Assembly: GCF_022668875.1 (NCBI RefSeq)
Contig: NZ_JAKGCR010000011.1
Location: 57,377-121,376, forward strand
Reading direction: 5' to 3'
DNA: 64,000 nucleotides
DNA from: Domibacillus sp. PGB-M46
Lineage (GTDB): Bacteria; Bacillota; Bacilli; Bacillales; Domibacillaceae
Shown piece after piece: positions 9,721 through 18,772 of this stretch; the first letter of the stretch is position 1; every line of letters begins with the position of its first letter. The notes beneath the pieces were generated by a model. That model had not been told where the DNA came from and ran no database searches. It saw nothing but the letters and a program-made list of their open reading frames with translations. The translations under genes were made by a program, and so were the position numbers.

Positions 9721-10998
9721 ATGGAAACGACACGTGAACAGACATTTGCTAAACCAGGATATAATATTCACACGATTGAAACGGAAAAATTTAAAACAAA
9801 TACGATTATTATTAAAATGAGGGCGCCTCTCCAAAAAGAGACCGTGACGATGCGTGCACTTTTGCCGCATGTTTTGCAGTCCGGCACCGAAAATGCGCCG
9901 TCAGCAGCTGCTTTTCGTACAGAGCTGGATGAACTATACGGTGCATTGTTTTTTTCAGATTCCACAAAAAAAGGAAACGAGCACGTGCTTACCTTTACAA
10001 TGGAAGCAGCCAATGAAAAATACCTGCACGGCGAGAATGGTTTGTTCGACCGGGCGCTTACACTTTTGGCCGACGTACTGTTTCGTCCCCATTTAAAAGA
10101 AGGGGTTTTCCCGGACAAAGTCGTTCAGCAGGAAAAACGAAGCCTGGAGCAGCGGATCCGGTCCATTTATGATGATAAAACCCGTTATGCTTCACTTAAG
10201 CTTGTGGAAGAAATGTACGGAGATGATCCGTATGCATTGCCAGCCGGCGGCTTATTGGGAAAAGTGGGTTCGATTGATACAGCATCACTGTATACGTATT
10301 ACCAAAAAGCGCTTGCAGAAGATATCATTGATATTTTCGTGATTGGTGATGTGAAAGCAGAAGAAGTCGCTGCCAAAATCGAGTCGCATCTTCCTTTTCA
10401 AAACCGGACTGCAACACCTGTCCAAACAGAGCCGGGCACGGGTCCTCAGGAAGTGCGCGAAATTCATGAAAAGCAGGATATCAATCAGGGCAAGCTGAAC
10501 ATCGGCTGCCGTACAACCATTACGTATGGAGATCCGCAATTTGTTGCCATGCAGGTTGCAAACGGCATATTCGGTGCTTTTTCCCACTCGAAATTGTTTA
10601 TGAATGTACGTGAAAAAGAAAGTCTTGCGTATTACGCGGCAAGCCGTCTCGACAGCCATAAAGGCTTTGTGGCAATGCTTGCGGGTATTGATCAAAAAAA
10701 TTATGAAAAAACAGTCCGCATCATGAAAGAACAACTGGAAGAAATGAAAAACGGCCATATTTCCGATCTGGAAATCAATCAAACAAAGGCACTCTTGAAA
10801 AACCAGCTGCAGGAATCAGCCGATACAGCGCGCGGTTTGGTAGAAGTGCTTTACCATAACCTCGCATCAGGGACAAAGCGCCCAATCAATCAATGGCTGG
10901 AAGAGATTGATGCTGTGACAAAAGAACGGGCAGCAGCGGCCGCCCAAACCATTACGATTGATACGGTATACTTTCTGTCAGGCAAGGAGGAAGAGTGA
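9721..10998 (+). CDS. ymfF: M16-family peptidase-like protein, non-catalytic partner (YmfF)
   Basis: A 425-residue M16 (insulinase-like) protein. The zinc motif HxxEH expected near residue 45 is absent: the region reads LLPHVLQSGTENAPSAAAF, so this member is probably not catalytic. The C-terminal M16 domain is visible (LFMNVREKESLAYYAASRL). It pairs with the next gene, which has the zinc motif; M16 proteins often work as such pairs. The ATG at 9721 follows GAGGAGG; an upstream in-frame ATG at 9703 lies before that site. The substrate is unknown. Confidence 0.87.
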   Translation: METTREQTFAKPGYNIHTIETEKFKTNTIIIKMRAPLQKETVTMRALLPHVLQSGTENAPSAAAFRTELDELYGALFFSDSTKKGNEHVLTFTMEAANEKYLHGENGLFDRALTLLADVLFRPHLKEGVFPDKVVQQEKRSLEQRIRSIYDDKTRYASLKLVEEMYGDDPYALPAGGLLGKVGSIDTASLYTYYQKALAEDIIDIFVIGDVKAEEVAAKIESHLPFQNRTATPVQTEPGTGPQEVREIHEKQDINQGKLNIGCRTTITYGDPQFVAMQVANGIFGAFSHSKLFMNVREKESLAYYAASRLDSHKGFVAMLAGIDQKNYEKTVRIMKEQLEEMKNGHISDLEINQTKALLKNQLQESADTARGLVEVLYHNLASGTKRPINQWLEEIDAVTKERAAAAAQTITIDTVYFLSGKEEE

Positions 10999-12293
10999 TG
11001 GAGAAAACAGTTTTTGACCAAATGAATGAAACGGTTTATCATGAACAGCTCGACAATGGGCTTAATGTGTATATACTTCCGAAAAAAGGGTTTAATAAAA
11101 CGTACGTAACCTTTACAACAAACTACGGATCAATCGACAATGACTTCATCCCAAATGGAGAAACAGAATTTGTTCATGTGCCGGACGGCATTGCCCATTT
11201 TCTTGAACACAAAATGTTTGAAAAAGCAGACGGCGATGTATTTCAAAAATTCAGCAGCCAGGGGGCATCAGCGAATGCCTTTACTTCTTTTACGCGGACG
11301 GCTTATTTGTTTTCAGCCACATCCAACATAAAAGAAAACACAGAAACATTGATTGATTTTGTTCAAGATCCTTATTTTACGGAACAAACGGTCGAGAAAG
11401 AAAAAGGCATCATCGGCCAGGAAATCCGGATGTATGATGATAATCCTGACTGGCGCGTATATTTTGGCTTAATTGAAAATTTATATAAAGACCATCCCGT
11501 GAAAATTGATATTGCCGGCACGGTCGAATCCATTGCCGAAATTACCAAAGACCACCTTTACACGTGCTACAACACGTTTTACCATCCAGTCAACATGTCG
11601 CTGTTTATTGTTGGACCGGTGGATGCCGGTGAGATGATGGCTTTCGTGAAAGAAAACCAATCGAAAAAGTCTTTTCCAGAGCCCGTTCCAGTTGAGCGGC
11701 GGTTTCCTGAAGAGGCTGAGAAAGCAGGTCTTGAGCATAAAGAGATCCGCATGAGTGTGAATACGCCAAAATGCGAAGTAGGCTTTAAAATGCCGGCCTC
11801 GGACCGCACAGGCAAGGATAAGCTGCGAGAAGAACTGGCGGCAAGTCTTTTGCTTGAAATGCTGTTTGGCAGAACAGCCGGGTTTTATGAAAAAGCGTAT
11901 GAATCTGGCTTGATTGACGACACGTTCGGCTTTGACTACACAGCAGAACGAGGGTTCAGCTTCGCGCTTGTCGGCGGGGATTCCAATGATCCGAGTACGC
12001 TGGCTGAACGCATTCAAACACAGCTGTTAGAAGCAAAAGAAGGCGGTCATTTAACGGAGGAAGCGTTTGGACGTGCCCGCAAAAAGAAAATCGGCGCTAC
12101 ACTTCGCGCGTTTAACTCGCCTGAGTACATTGCCAACCAATTTACGCGATATCAGTTCAATGAACTGAATTTATTTGATACAGTACCGGTGTTAGAAGAG
12201 ATGACTCTTCAGGATGTGACTGCTTTTGCAAAAGAAATGATTAAAGCTGAACGTTTTTCTTCCTGCTTTGTACTGCCAAAAGAGACGGCATAA
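10998..12293 (+). CDS. ymfH: M16-family zinc peptidase (YmfH)
   Basis: A 431-residue M16 peptidase. The inverted zinc motif HFLEH is present (in GIAHFLEHKMFEK, about residues 65-77), with a downstream glutamate in the EKEKGIIGQEIRMYDD helix, so this is the catalytic member of the pair. Its ATG overlaps the TGA of ymfF (TGATG), behind AAGGAGG, which suggests coupled translation and a 1:1 complex. Confidence 0.9.
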   Translation: MEKTVFDQMNETVYHEQLDNGLNVYILPKKGFNKTYVTFTTNYGSIDNDFIPNGETEFVHVPDGIAHFLEHKMFEKADGDVFQKFSSQGASANAFTSFTRTAYLFSATSNIKENTETLIDFVQDPYFTEQTVEKEKGIIGQEIRMYDDNPDWRVYFGLIENLYKDHPVKIDIAGTVESIAEITKDHLYTCYNTFYHPVNMSLFIVGPVDAGEMMAFVKENQSKKSFPEPVPVERRFPEEAEKAGLEHKEIRMSVNTPKCEVGFKMPASDRTGKDKLREELAASLLLEMLFGRTAGFYEKAYESGLIDDTFGFDYTAERGFSFALVGGDSNDPSTLAERIQTQLLEAKEGGHLTEEAFGRARKKKIGATLRAFNSPEYIANQFTRYQFNELNLFDTVPVLEEMTLQDVTAFAKEMIKAERFSSCFVLPKETA

Positions 12294-13016
12294 ATGAAAA
12301 AAACAGTGTTAATTACCGGGGCATCAGGCGGCATCGGCCGGGCGATTGCCTTGAAAATGGCCGCTTCAGGCTGGGATACCATTCTTCACTACAGCCGCAA
12401 CGAAGAATCAGTGCGCGGGGCGGCACAAACCATCCAAAAAATGGGCAGGGAAGCTTTGGCGATTCAAGCGGATTTAACAAACCGGCAGGAGGTCCAGCAC
12501 CTGGCAGAAGCATCTCAATCAGCTGAAGCGCTCATTTTTGCCGCCGGCATGAGCCAGTACGGCTTGCTCCAGGATGTCTCAGATGAAGAAATGGAACGGC
12601 TCTGGCTTGTTCATGTAAAAGCGCCGATGATTTTATCGAGAGAGCTGCTGCCGGCTTTGCTTCGGAAAGCGCCGGCTTCCATCACGTTTATTTCGTCAGT
12701 CTGGGGTGAAACGGGTGCTTCGTGTGAATCTGTTTATTCGGCTGTGAAAGGAGCCCAGATTGCTTTTGCCAAAGCGTTATCGAAAGAGCTTGGACCGTCC
12801 CGAATTCGTGTAAATACGATTGCACCTGGGGCAGTGGATACACCGATGAACAGCGAATTTTCCCAGGAGGAAAAAGAGGAGATCGCTTCAGATATCCCGC
12901 TTGGCCGTTTTGCTCTTCCTGATGAAATTGCTTCGGCGGCTTCTTTTTTAGCTTCCAGCGAAGCCGGTTACATTACCGGCCACACGCTGTCGGTAAATGG
13001 TGGATGGTACGCATAA
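12294..13016 (+). CDS. ymfI: Short-chain dehydrogenase/reductase (YmfI)
   Basis: A 240-residue Rossmann-fold SDR enzyme. The nucleotide-binding motif TGASGGIG is at residues 7-14, and the catalytic Ser and YxxxK are visible in FISSVWG and YSAVKGA. The C-terminal family ending TGHTLSVNGGW is typical of FabG-like reductases. It probably reduces a carbonyl with NADPH; the substrate is unknown. It begins immediately after the ymfH stop codon, so it belongs to the same operon. Confidence 0.88.
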   Translation: MKKTVLITGASGGIGRAIALKMAASGWDTILHYSRNEESVRGAAQTIQKMGREALAIQADLTNRQEVQHLAEASQSAEALIFAAGMSQYGLLQDVSDEEMERLWLVHVKAPMILSRELLPALLRKAPASITFISSVWGETGASCESVYSAVKGAQIAFAKALSKELGPSRIRVNTIAPGAVDTPMNSEFSQEEKEEIASDIPLGRFALPDEIASAASFLASSEAGYITGHTLSVNGGWYA

Positions 13017-13074
13017 ATTCGTGCGCCGGGTACAGACTAAAGAGGATTCTTACTTGAAAAGGAGGATGCTCAAC

Positions 13075-13320
13075 ATGTCTGTACTTGACAACTGGCAGGA
13101 TTGGAAGAAATTTTTAGGTAACCGTATGGATAATGCTCTGCACCGTGGTATGCCGGAAGAAGCAGTTAACAAATTGGCATATGAGATCGGTGACTACTTG
13201 CAAGCAAATGTAGAACCAAAAAATGAGCAAGAGCGTGTGTTAGCCGATTTATGGTCTGTTGCTGATGAATCTGAGCAAAAAGTCCTGGCGTCATGCATGA
13301 TGAAACTCGTTCAAAAATAA
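13075..13320 (+). CDS. ymfJ: DUF3243 protein (YmfJ)
   Basis: An 81-residue soluble protein of the DUF3243 family, conserved in Bacillaceae and of unknown function. The sequence is mostly helical (WQDWKKFLGNRMDNALHRG). I chose the ATG at 13075, behind AAGGAGG; longer in-frame starts upstream lack a ribosome binding site. A strong terminator follows. Its place between ymfI and ymfK matches B. subtilis. Confidence 0.88.
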   Translation: MSVLDNWQDWKKFLGNRMDNALHRGMPEEAVNKLAYEIGDYLQANVEPKNEQERVLADLWSVADESEQKVLASCMMKLVQK

Positions 13321-13330
13321 TACAAAGGCG

Positions 13331-13372
13331 AACCCTTTCCAGCTGTTTAAAGCTGGAAAGGGTTTTCTTTTT
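13331..13372 (+). terminator. ymfJ terminator
   Basis: Long perfect stem AACCCTTTCCAGCT / AGCTGGAAAGGGTT with a 6-nt loop, followed by TTCTTTTT. Confidence 0.93.
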
Positions 13373-13458
13373 ACTTGTGCTTTTAAAAATACATAATATC
13401 CTTTATTATAGTAAAAGGGTCCATGGCTGCACTATACAAGCCATGCTGGAGGAATATG

Positions 13459-14250
13459 ATGGTAAAAAAAGAATATTACCTTGAATACAAAATTAAAAAA
13501 AACCGTCCGGGCCTGCTCGGGGATATTTCTTCTCTGCTGGGCATGCTGTCGATTAATATTGTCACGATTAACGGTGTAGATGATCAAAATCGCGGTTTAT
13601 TAATGCGTGCGGAAAGTGAAGACCAAATCAAGCGTCTTGAATCTATTTTGCGCACAATGGACACAATTGAGATTGTGAAACTGAGAGAGCCGAAGCTGCG
13701 GGATCGAATGGCGGTGCGCCACGGCCGTTATATTGAACGCGATGCGGATGATCGGAAAACTTTTCGCTTTGTACGAAGTGAGCTTGGACTTCTGGTTGAT
13801 TTTATGGCAGAATTGTACAAAATGGATGGCCATCGATTAATTGGTATTCGTGGTATGCCAAGAGTGGGGAAAACGGAATCTATCGTTGCGGCTAGTGTAT
13901 GTGCGAACAAAAAATGGCTGTTCATGTCGTCCACCATGATAAAACAGACCGTTCGTGAACAACTGCTTCGTGATGAATACAGTCCAAAGAATATCTTTAT
14001 TCTTGATGGAGTGATCTCGGCCAAACGTGCCGGTGAAAAGCATTGGCAGCTTATTCGGGAAGTGATGCAGCTTCCGGCTGTAAAAGTGGTAGAGCACCCG
14101 GATGTATTTGCAGAAAACAGTCACTACTCAATCGACGATTTTGACTATATTATCGAGCTGCGCAATGAACCGGACGAAGAGATTACATATGAAGCAGTCG
14201 AAAAAAATAACCTATTTCAGGACTCGGAGTTCGGTGGGTTTAACTTTTAA
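13459..14250 (+). CDS. ymfK: DUF3388 protein with ACT-like and P-loop-like parts (YmfK)
   Basis: A 263-residue protein. Residues 1-75 look like an ACT ligand-binding domain (KKNRPGLLGDISSLLGML). The middle contains a P-loop-like GMPRVGKTES around residue 135-145, followed by DUF3388 sequence. The function is not established. Two adjacent in-frame ATGs exist; the second (13459) has the better spacing from GGAGGA. The start at 13423 lies before that site and is unlikely. Gene order matches B. subtilis ymfK. Confidence 0.85.
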   Translation: MVKKEYYLEYKIKKNRPGLLGDISSLLGMLSINIVTINGVDDQNRGLLMRAESEDQIKRLESILRTMDTIEIVKLREPKLRDRMAVRHGRYIERDADDRKTFRFVRSELGLLVDFMAELYKMDGHRLIGIRGMPRVGKTESIVAASVCANKKWLFMSSTMIKQTVREQLLRDEYSPKNIFILDGVISAKRAGEKHWQLIREVMQLPAVKVVEHPDVFAENSHYSIDDFDYIIELRNEPDEEITYEAVEKNNLFQDSEFGGFNF

Positions 14251-14268
14251 TATTGGAAGGTGTTATGG

Positions 14269-15153
14269 GTGACAGAATTAGGGAGAAGATTGAAGGAAGC
14301 GCGCGAAGCAAAAGGAATGTCACTTTCAGATGTTCAGGAAACCACTAAAATTCAAAAACGGTATCTTGAAGGTATTGAAGAAGGCACATACGACATTATG
14401 CCGGGCAAGTTTTATGTCCGGGCATTTATTAAGCAATATGCGGAAGCGGTCGGTTTAAATGCAGAACAACTATTTGAAGAATTTAAAAGCGAGGTGCCGT
14501 CTTCTAACGAAGATGAAGTGCCGCTTCGTCCAACCGGCGCCGCTTTGTCTGAGCAGAAAACACGCGTTGATGCATCAAAGCCCGTTCGTGAATCTTCTAA
14601 ATGGCTTGATTATCTGCCGAAGCTTTTAGTAGGGGCGTTTATCATTGGCGCAATCGCACTCGTTTATGTGCTTATTCCAAAAAGCGGTTCAGAAAGTGAT
14701 CCAGCTGTAGAGGAAGAGGTACAGGTAGAAGAACCGCAAACGGAGAAGCCGGCTGTGGAAGAAACACCGGCAACTGAGGAAAAACCAGCCGAGGAAGAAA
14801 AAGCAGCACCGGCTAAACCAGCGGCACCGGCTCAAACACTTTCAGCCGTATCTACAAGCGGACGCCAGACGGTTTATGAGCTTTCTGGAGCGGACAAGCT
14901 AGAAATTGCTGTTGCTTCCAAAGGAGAAACATGGATTGAAATTACAGATGGAAGCGGCAAAAGCTATTTCAGCGGCATGCTTGCAAAAGGACAAACGCAA
15001 ACACATAATATGACCGGTCAAAAAGAAGCGAAGATTAAAGTCGGCTTTGCCCCGGATACCGTTATTACGGTGAATGGCCAGGCACTTGCATACAAACTGC
15101 CGGCAGACAGCCAGGTGCTGCAGGATATTATCATTCGCCCGAAAGCACAATAA
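14269..15153 (+). CDS. ymfM: RodZ-like membrane HTH protein (YmfM)
   Basis: A 294-residue bitopic protein. The N-terminus is an XRE-like HTH (LGRRLKEAREAKGMSLSDV, about residues 3-65). A transmembrane segment lies around residues 122-142 (LLVGAFIIGAIALVYVLIP). A Pro/Glu/Ala-rich extracytoplasmic linker (about 150-195) leads to a C-terminal DUF4115 beta domain (WIEITDGSGKSYFSGML). This is the RodZ architecture, which links MreB to cell-shape control. I chose the GTG at 14269, 8 nt after GGAAGG. Confidence 0.87.
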   Translation: MTELGRRLKEAREAKGMSLSDVQETTKIQKRYLEGIEEGTYDIMPGKFYVRAFIKQYAEAVGLNAEQLFEEFKSEVPSSNEDEVPLRPTGAALSEQKTRVDASKPVRESSKWLDYLPKLLVGAFIIGAIALVYVLIPKSGSESDPAVEEEVQVEEPQTEKPAVEETPATEEKPAEEEKAAPAKPAAPAQTLSAVSTSGRQTVYELSGADKLEIAVASKGETWIEITDGSGKSYFSGMLAKGQTQTHNMTGQKEAKIKVGFAPDTVITVNGQALAYKLPADSQVLQDIIIRPKAQ

Positions 15154-15177
15154 CGGTCGTTTCTGGAGGGAACAGTT

Positions 15178-15756
15178 TTGAATTTACCTAATAAAATTAC
15201 CATTTCACGTATTTTAATGATTCCATTCTTTATCTTAATTATGTCGGCTGATTTTGGATGGGGAACAATACGGGTTTTGGGAACCAATATGCCGGTCGAG
15301 CATTTTGTCGGAGCTCTTCTTTTCATCATTGCTTCAACAACAGATTGGATTGACGGCTACATTGCAAGAAAGTACAACCTGGTAACAAATTTCGGCAAGT
15401 TTCTCGATCCCTTGGCAGACAAACTGCTTGTATCAGCAGCGCTTATTTTGCTGGTGGAACTGCAGCTCGCGCCCGCGTGGATTGTCATCGCCATTATTTG
15501 CCGTGAATTCGCGGTAACAGGGCTTCGCCTTATTTTGGCGGAAACGGGCGAAGTGGTGGCAGCGAATATGCTTGGGAAAATTAAAACGTGGACGCAGATC
15601 GTTGCCATTGCCGTTTTGCTGCTGCATAATGCGCCATTTGAAAGTATAGGCTTTCCATTTGGCGATATTATGCTGTGGGTGGCCCTGTTCTTCACGCTTT
15701 GGTCCGGCTGGGACTACTTTAAGTTAAACAAAAATGTTTTTAAAGACTCGAAATGA
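15178..15756 (+). CDS. pgsA: CDP-diacylglycerol-glycerol-3-phosphate 3-phosphatidyltransferase
   Basis: A 192-residue integral membrane enzyme that makes phosphatidylglycerolphosphate, the first committed step to phosphatidylglycerol. The CDP-alcohol phosphotransferase signature D-G-x2-A-R-x8-G-x3-D-x3-D is visible from TDWIDGYIARKYNLVTNFG to FLDPLADK (about residues 59-83). Several hydrophobic helices follow. It starts with TTG behind TGGAGGG. Likely essential. Confidence 0.94.
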   Translation: MNLPNKITISRILMIPFFILIMSADFGWGTIRVLGTNMPVEHFVGALLFIIASTTDWIDGYIARKYNLVTNFGKFLDPLADKLLVSAALILLVELQLAPAWIVIAIICREFAVTGLRLILAETGEVVAANMLGKIKTWTQIVAIAVLLLHNAPFESIGFPFGDIMLWVALFFTLWSGWDYFKLNKNVFKDSK

Positions 15757-15761
15757 GCAAA

Positions 15762-15795
15762 GAGGCACCCTGGGTTCTCCACGGTGCCTTTCGCT
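15762..15795 (+). terminator. pgsA terminator
   Basis: AGGCACC / GGTGCCT stem followed by a short pyrimidine run (TTTCGCTT); moderate strength. Confidence 0.7.
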
Positions 15796-15819
15796 TACTA
15801 AAAGGAGTGTATACATAAG

Positions 15820-17070
15820 GTGAATGCAGAAATTATCGCAGTAGGATCCGAATTATTGCTTGGCCAGATTACCAATACCAATGCCCGCTTCCTGTCTCAG
15901 CATCTAGCGGAAATCGGCGTGAACGTTTATTATCATACGGTCGTCGGCGACAATGAGCAGCGGTTAGTGGACGCCGTTGAGCTTGCGCAAAAACGGGCGG
16001 ATTTAATCGTGTTTTCAGGCGGCCTCGGTCCGACAAAAGACGACTTAACAAAAGAAACCATTGCCCGTTTAATCGGTAAGGCGCTCGAATACAACAAAGA
16101 GGCGCTTGAAAGTATCGAGGCGTACTTCCAAAAAACCGGCCGTATCATGACGGAAAACAATAAAAAACAAGCGCTCGTGATCGGAGGCAGCACCGTGCTG
16201 CCAAATGATAACGGCATGGCTCCGGGGATGTTTGCAAAAACAGGCGATACATATTATATGCTTCTTCCTGGTCCGCCACGTGAAATGCAGCCGATGTTTA
16301 CGAACTACGGCCGCGCTGAAATTTTAAAGACAATGGAAAAAGTAGAGCGCATTGAGTCGCGCGTACTGCGGTTTTTCGGCATTGGCGAATCAGCTCTTGA
16401 AACGGAAATTGATGATATTTTGGTAAAGCAGACCAATCCGACGATCGCTCCGCTTGCAGGAGACGGAGAAGTTATTCTGCGAATTACGGCCAAGCATGAA
16501 TCGTTAGCAGAAGCAGAACGTTTGATTCAACAGGCAGAAGACGACATTTTAAAGCGGGTAGGTGCTTTTTTCTATGGCTATGGAGAAACGACGATCGCGG
16601 CAGAACTGGCGGCGAAATTAAAAGAAAAGCAAGTAACGGTTGCTGCTGCAGAAAGCTTAACCGGCGGCTTGTTTTCGGGTGAACTTACAGCGATCCCTGG
16701 TACAAGCGCTGTTGTAAAAGGCGGCATCGTTTGTTATACAAACGAAGTAAAACATAAGGTGCTGGGGGTAAAAAGTGAAACTTTAGCAGATCATGGGGCA
16801 GTCAGCGCAGAATGTGCAAAAGAATTGGCTGAAAATGTTCGTGAACTGTGCGGCGCTGACATCGGCATTTCTTTCACAGGAGCAGCGGGGCCGGACCCAT
16901 TAGAAGGGCACGAGCCGGGCACTGTCTTCCTGGCGATTGCGTGTGCGGGGCAGCAGACCATTGTTCATCCGCTGAAAATGGCTGGAAGCCGGGCTGGCAT
17001 CCGCAAGCGTACAGTTAAATATGGCTGCCACTATTTGCTTGCTTTGCTTGATGAAGCCGAGCAGGGCTAA
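15820..17070 (+). CDS. cinA: CinA, nicotinamide-nucleotide amidase/competence-damage protein
   Basis: A 416-residue cytoplasmic protein with an N-terminal MoCF-like domain ([33 protein letters not shown]) and a C-terminal CinA amidase domain (about residues 255-410, [31 protein letters not shown]). The family deamidates NMN or hydrolyses related damaged nucleotides. In Bacillus and Streptococcus it is linked to recA and competence, and here it also directly precedes recA. It begins with GTG. A set of hairpins and a terminator separate it from recA. Confidence 0.93.
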   Translation: MNAEIIAVGSELLLGQITNTNARFLSQHLAEIGVNVYYHTVVGDNEQRLVDAVELAQKRADLIVFSGGLGPTKDDLTKETIARLIGKALEYNKEALESIEAYFQKTGRIMTENNKKQALVIGGSTVLPNDNGMAPGMFAKTGDTYYMLLPGPPREMQPMFTNYGRAEILKTMEKVERIESRVLRFFGIGESALETEIDDILVKQTNPTIAPLAGDGEVILRITAKHESLAEAERLIQQAEDDILKRVGAFFYGYGETTIAAELAAKLKEKQVTVAAAESLTGGLFSGELTAIPGTSAVVKGGIVCYTNEVKHKVLGVKSETLADHGAVSAECAKELAENVRELCGADIGISFTGAAGPDPLEGHEPGTVFLAIACAGQQTIVHPLKMAGSRAGIRKRTVKYGCHYLLALLDEAEQG

Positions 17071-17210
17071 AAAGGACGTTTTTCCAAGAAATGAGCGCCG
17101 TGATTCACGGCTGGCAGAAGGTCGGAAAGCCGACTTGGCACGGCAGTTTTATAGACAAAAAATTTCTTCACAAATGCAGGTCCGCCGGTAGTTCCGGCGG
17201 GCTTTTTTAA
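17071..17210 (+). terminator. cinA 3' region: two hairpins and a strong terminator
   Basis: The terminator is CCGCCGG / CCGGCGG followed by GCTTTTTT at about 17181-17208. Before it lie two more hairpins: GCCGTG-att-CACGGC (about 17097-17111) and an imperfect GGTCGG-aaag-CCGACT. A third CACGGC copy follows. The rest of the 412-bp cinA-recA gap holds the recA control region and no gene. Confidence 0.8.
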
Positions 17211-17356
17211 TAGGTTTCGTGGTATAATAAGAAAGCAGTAAACCGGTTGAAGTAAATAAAAATCTTCAATTGATCTTCTTTTTCTTCATAGCTTTTTACT
17301 CAATTCTATCTCTTCATTCCACAAGCATATTCCAATTTTAGGAAGGGTGAAAAAGT

Positions 17357-17370
17357 CGAATAAATGTTCG
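17357..17370. promoter_or_regulatory. LexA (SOS) box of recA
   Basis: CGAATAAATGTTCG matches the Bacillus LexA consensus CGAACrnryGTTYG at all but one constrained position. It lies just upstream of the recA promoter, so recA should be DNA-damage inducible. Confidence 0.85.
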
Positions 17371-17378
17371 TTTTTTGC

Positions 17379-17407
17379 TTGTAATTCACCGCCAATTAAG
17401 GTATAGT
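17379..17407 (+). promoter_or_regulatory. recA promoter
   Basis: TTGTAA, 17-bp spacer, TATAGT. The LexA box ends 8 bp upstream of the -35. Transcription would start about 70 bp before the recA GTG. Confidence 0.7.
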
Positions 17408-17482
17408 TAAAGCAGGTTAAAACAACAACCGGCATAACAGCTGTTCCCATATAGATACACATTTTAGAGGAGGAATTTTATA

Positions 17483-18532
17483 GTGAACGATCGTCAGGCT
17501 GCCTTAGATATGGCACTTAAACAAATTGAAAAACAATTCGGTAAAGGCTCGGTTATGAAGCTTGGTGAGCAGGCAGAGCGCCGTGTGTCCACTACACCGA
17601 GTGGATCGCTTGCACTTGACTCCGCCCTTGGAGTAGGCGGCTATCCTCGCGGGCGTGTTGTCGAAATCTATGGACCGGAAAGCTCTGGTAAAACAACGGT
17701 TGCTCTTCACGCGATTGCAGAAGTACAGGCAAAAGGCGGACAAGCTGCTTTTATCGATGCTGAGCATGCGCTTGATCCGGTTTATGCACAAAAACTTGGC
17801 GTGAACATCGATGAGCTTCTTCTATCACAGCCGGATACAGGTGAGCAGGCACTTGAAATTGCAGAAGCTCTTGTACGCAGCGGCGCGATTGATATTATCG
17901 TAGTTGACTCGGTAGCTGCACTTGTACCAAAAGCGGAAATTGAAGGCGAAATGGGTGCGTCGCACGTCGGCTTGCAGGCACGTTTGATGTCGCAGGCGCT
18001 TCGTAAATTATCAGGTGCGATCAATAAATCAAACACGATTGCGATCTTTATCAACCAGATCCGTGAAAAAGTAGGGATTATGTTCGGAAACCCTGAAACA
18101 ACTCCAGGCGGACGTGCGCTTAAATTCTACAGCTCTATTCGTCTTGAAGTAAGACGTGCAGAAGCGTTGAAACAAGGGAACGACATTGTCGGAAACAAAA
18201 CAAAAATCAAAGTCGTGAAAAACAAAGTGGCGCCGCCGTTCCGCGTAGCCGAAGTAGATATTATGTACGGAGAAGGCATCTCGCGCGAAGGGGAAATCAT
18301 CGACCTTGGTTCTGAAGAAGATATTGTGGAAAAAAGCGGCGCCTGGTATTCATACAATGGTGAACGTCTTGGACAGGGCCGTGAAAATGCGAAACAGTTC
18401 CTGAAAGAAAATCCAGATGTACGTCACGAGATTATGATGAAAATCCGTGAGCGTTATGGATTGGACAATGTTCAGGATCTTCCGCCGGCGGAAGAAGACA
18501 ACGGAGCGGATACGTTGTTTGACGAAGAATAA
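17483..18532 (+). CDS. recA: Recombinase RecA
   Basis: A 349-residue DNA strand-exchange protein and coprotease for LexA. Walker A GPESSGKT is near residues 64-71, Walker [11 protein letters not shown] follows, and the conserved loops [19 protein letters not shown] and [20 protein letters not shown] are intact. The acidic C-terminal tail ([13 protein letters not shown]) is typical. It starts with GTG behind GAGGAGG. A LexA box and promoter lie upstream and a terminator downstream, so it is a single-gene unit. Confidence 0.97.
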   Translation: MNDRQAALDMALKQIEKQFGKGSVMKLGEQAERRVSTTPSGSLALDSALGVGGYPRGRVVEIYGPESSGKTTVALHAIAEVQAKGGQAAFIDAEHALDPVYAQKLGVNIDELLLSQPDTGEQALEIAEALVRSGAIDIIVVDSVAALVPKAEIEGEMGASHVGLQARLMSQALRKLSGAINKSNTIAIFINQIREKVGIMFGNPETTPGGRALKFYSSIRLEVRRAEALKQGNDIVGNKTKIKVVKNKVAPPFRVAEVDIMYGEGISREGEIIDLGSEEDIVEKSGAWYSYNGERLGQGRENAKQFLKENPDVRHEIMMKIRERYGLDNVQDLPPAEEDNGADTLFDEE

Positions 18533-18539
18533 GAGAAAA

Positions 18540-18577
18540 AGCAGGAGAGCGGGCCAGCCCGTTTCCTGCTTTTTTAT
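18540..18577 (+). terminator. recA terminator
   Basis: GCAGGA...GCGGGC / GCCCG...TCCTGC stem followed by TTTTTTATT. Confidence 0.92.
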
Positions 18578-18615
18578 TAGGCTCTTTCGAAATGAGGGGT
18601 TTCATGGAGAAAACC

Positions 18616-18644
18616 TTGACAATGAAATTTTACACCGATAAAAT
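18616..18644 (+). promoter_or_regulatory. Probable rny promoter
   Basis: TTGACA, 17-bp spacer, TAAAAT. It lies about 130 bp before rny and after the recA terminator. A second TTGACA occurs at about 18657. Confidence 0.7.
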
Positions 18645-18772
18645 TAAACTTGTATATTTGACATTTTTTATCTTGAAAATGGAAATGTAGTGCTGTTTGT
18701 TTCATAACTTATGCGACAGCAGCCAACATGTGAAGCACATGACAATTATTTATAGCAAGAGGAGGTGAAATG

